A DNA stretch of 5,879 bases from assembly GCF_030151805.1 (NCBI RefSeq), contig NZ_JASLCN010000018.1, forward strand, positions 1-5,879, read 5' to 3'. Made by a program: the position numbers and the translations under genes. The stretch comes from Fluviicola sp. Lineage in GTDB: Bacteria > Bacteroidota > Bacteroidia > Flavobacteriales_D > Crocinitomicaceae. Positions 5,282 through 5,879 of the stretch are shown one piece after another. Below the pieces are notes generated by a model that saw only the letters and a list, made by a program, of their open reading frames with translations, made no database searches and had not been told where the DNA came from. Numbering within the stretch: the first letter of the stretch is position 1; the number at the start of each line of letters is the position of its first letter.

Positions 5282-5879
5282 ATGAAGAAAACACTACGAA
5301 AGTATCTCGCGATGCTTAGCTTGCTCGTTACGTCAATTTTTTTGAGTACGGGTTGGGCGCAAATCAATTACTCCGCTAATTTTGATGCAGGTATGCAGAG
5401 TTGGTCCTCACCAGGATCGGATTTCAATCAATTTACGGGGGCAACAGCATGTAATACCGGTGCGGTACGCTCCAATCTTTACAGTGGTAACACAGATGCA
5501 ATTCTCTTGTCTCCTTCTTTGGGTACAGCAAGCGGTAACGGGGTCATACTGACTTACGATTACAAAGTAGCCAACTGGAGTGCCAACACAACCGGTGCGT
5601 CCAATCCCTGGGGAAGCTTTGTTGTTGAATACGCAAGTGCTGCAGGCGGGCCATGGACAGCGATTCCAGGATCTGCTGTGAATCAAACAAATCACACTGT
5701 TTCCGGAAGTTGTGCAACAAAAACAATCGGTTTTACTCCTCCGGCAGGAGCTCTGTTCATCCGCTTCAACTGTGTGTGGTCAGCAGGAGATTACTACCTG
5801 AATTTTGACAATATCAACTTACAGGATCTTTCCGCTCCTCCAACACCAACAGAAGCGCCGGGAACACCAACCTGTTCAG
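5282..5879 (+). CDS. Secreted protein with jelly-roll (choice-of-anchor J/MAM-like) domain, 3' truncated
   Basis: The frame is open from ATG 5282 to the window edge, giving 199 residues without a stop, so the gene continues outside. Residues 1-27 are a signal peptide (MKKTLRK, a hydrophobic core rich in Leu, then GWAQ), probably cut before or after Gln27. Residues about 33-182 resemble the jelly-roll carbohydrate- or ligand-binding fold of the choice-of-anchor J/MAM type: it opens FDAGMQSW, has ILLSPSL and VVEYAS strands, and closes with the FDNINL signature (175-180). A Pro/Thr-rich linker (PPTPTEAPGTPT) then leads to a Cys that may start a further repeat module. By analogy with its neighbours a T9SS sorting domain at the missing C-terminus is expected but not seen. 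It has its own promoter and lies beyond a strong terminator, so it is probably transcribed separately from the large gene. Its ligand is unknown. Confidence 0.88.
   Translation, partial: MKKTLRKYLAMLSLLVTSIFLSTGWAQINYSANFDAGMQSWSSPGSDFNQFTGATACNTGAVRSNLYSGNTDAILLSPSLGTASGNGVILTYDYKVANWSANTTGASNPWGSFVVEYASAAGGPWTAIPGSAVNQTNHTVSGSCATKTIGFTPPAGALFIRFNCVWSAGDYYLNFDNINLQDLSAPPTPTEAPGTPTCS

Noticed and set aside
5408..5726. Two overlapping minus-strand open frames of 95 and 60 residues
   Set aside because: They lie opposite the clearly coding jelly-roll domain, carry no recognisable domain, and are explained as shadows of the third gene.
1..5879. CRISPR array, insertion sequence, tRNA/rRNA, defence or toxin-antitoxin genes
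   Set aside because: No regular repeat-spacer pattern, transposase, terminal inverted repeats with target duplication, tRNA cloverleaf or relevant protein motif was seen on either strand.

Overview
The window looks like a piece of a Bacteroidetes chromosome, most likely from the order Flavobacteriales. A Fluviicola-like member of the Crocinitomicaceae would fit, but that name is inference. Three things point this way: two proteins end in a type IX secretion (T9SS) sorting domain of the Por/TIGR04183 kind with a YPNPSTG motif; signal peptides begin MKK and end near a Gln; and two genes are preceded by exact copies of the Bacteroidetes -7 promoter box TAnnTTTG instead of sigma70-type boxes.

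Layout, all on the + strand. (1) Positions 1-350 are the 3' end of a secreted protein gene whose start lies outside the window, followed by a rho-independent terminator (377-410). (2) The 295-base gap at 351-645 carries phased T-tracts (433-476), a 21-bp near-tandem repeat (493-534), a small palindrome (561-573) and a -7 box (623-630). (3) Positions 646-4962 encode a 1438-residue modular surface protein: signal peptide, right-handed beta-helix, three fibronectin III-like modules with a beta-sandwich between the first and second, a PPC-like domain, two Ig-like repeats and a T9SS sorting domain. A perfect 13-bp terminator hairpin follows (4993-5024). (4) The 319-base gap at 4963-5281 holds a long interrupted dyad (5032-5058), a 10-bp palindrome (5195-5204) and a second -7 box (5248-5255). 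(5) Positions 5282-5879 are the 5' part of a third secreted protein with a jelly-roll (choice-of-anchor J/MAM-like) domain, cut by the window edge.

The genes appear to be separate transcription units, each with its own promoter or terminator, forming a row of large exported adhesin-like proteins. The first two are paralogs: their last 350 bases align without a gap (about 78% identity in both DNA and protein), and the similarity stops at the stop codon. No enzyme active site, RNA gene, CRISPR array, insertion sequence or defence system was recognised. The most unusual material is the compound upstream region of the large gene.
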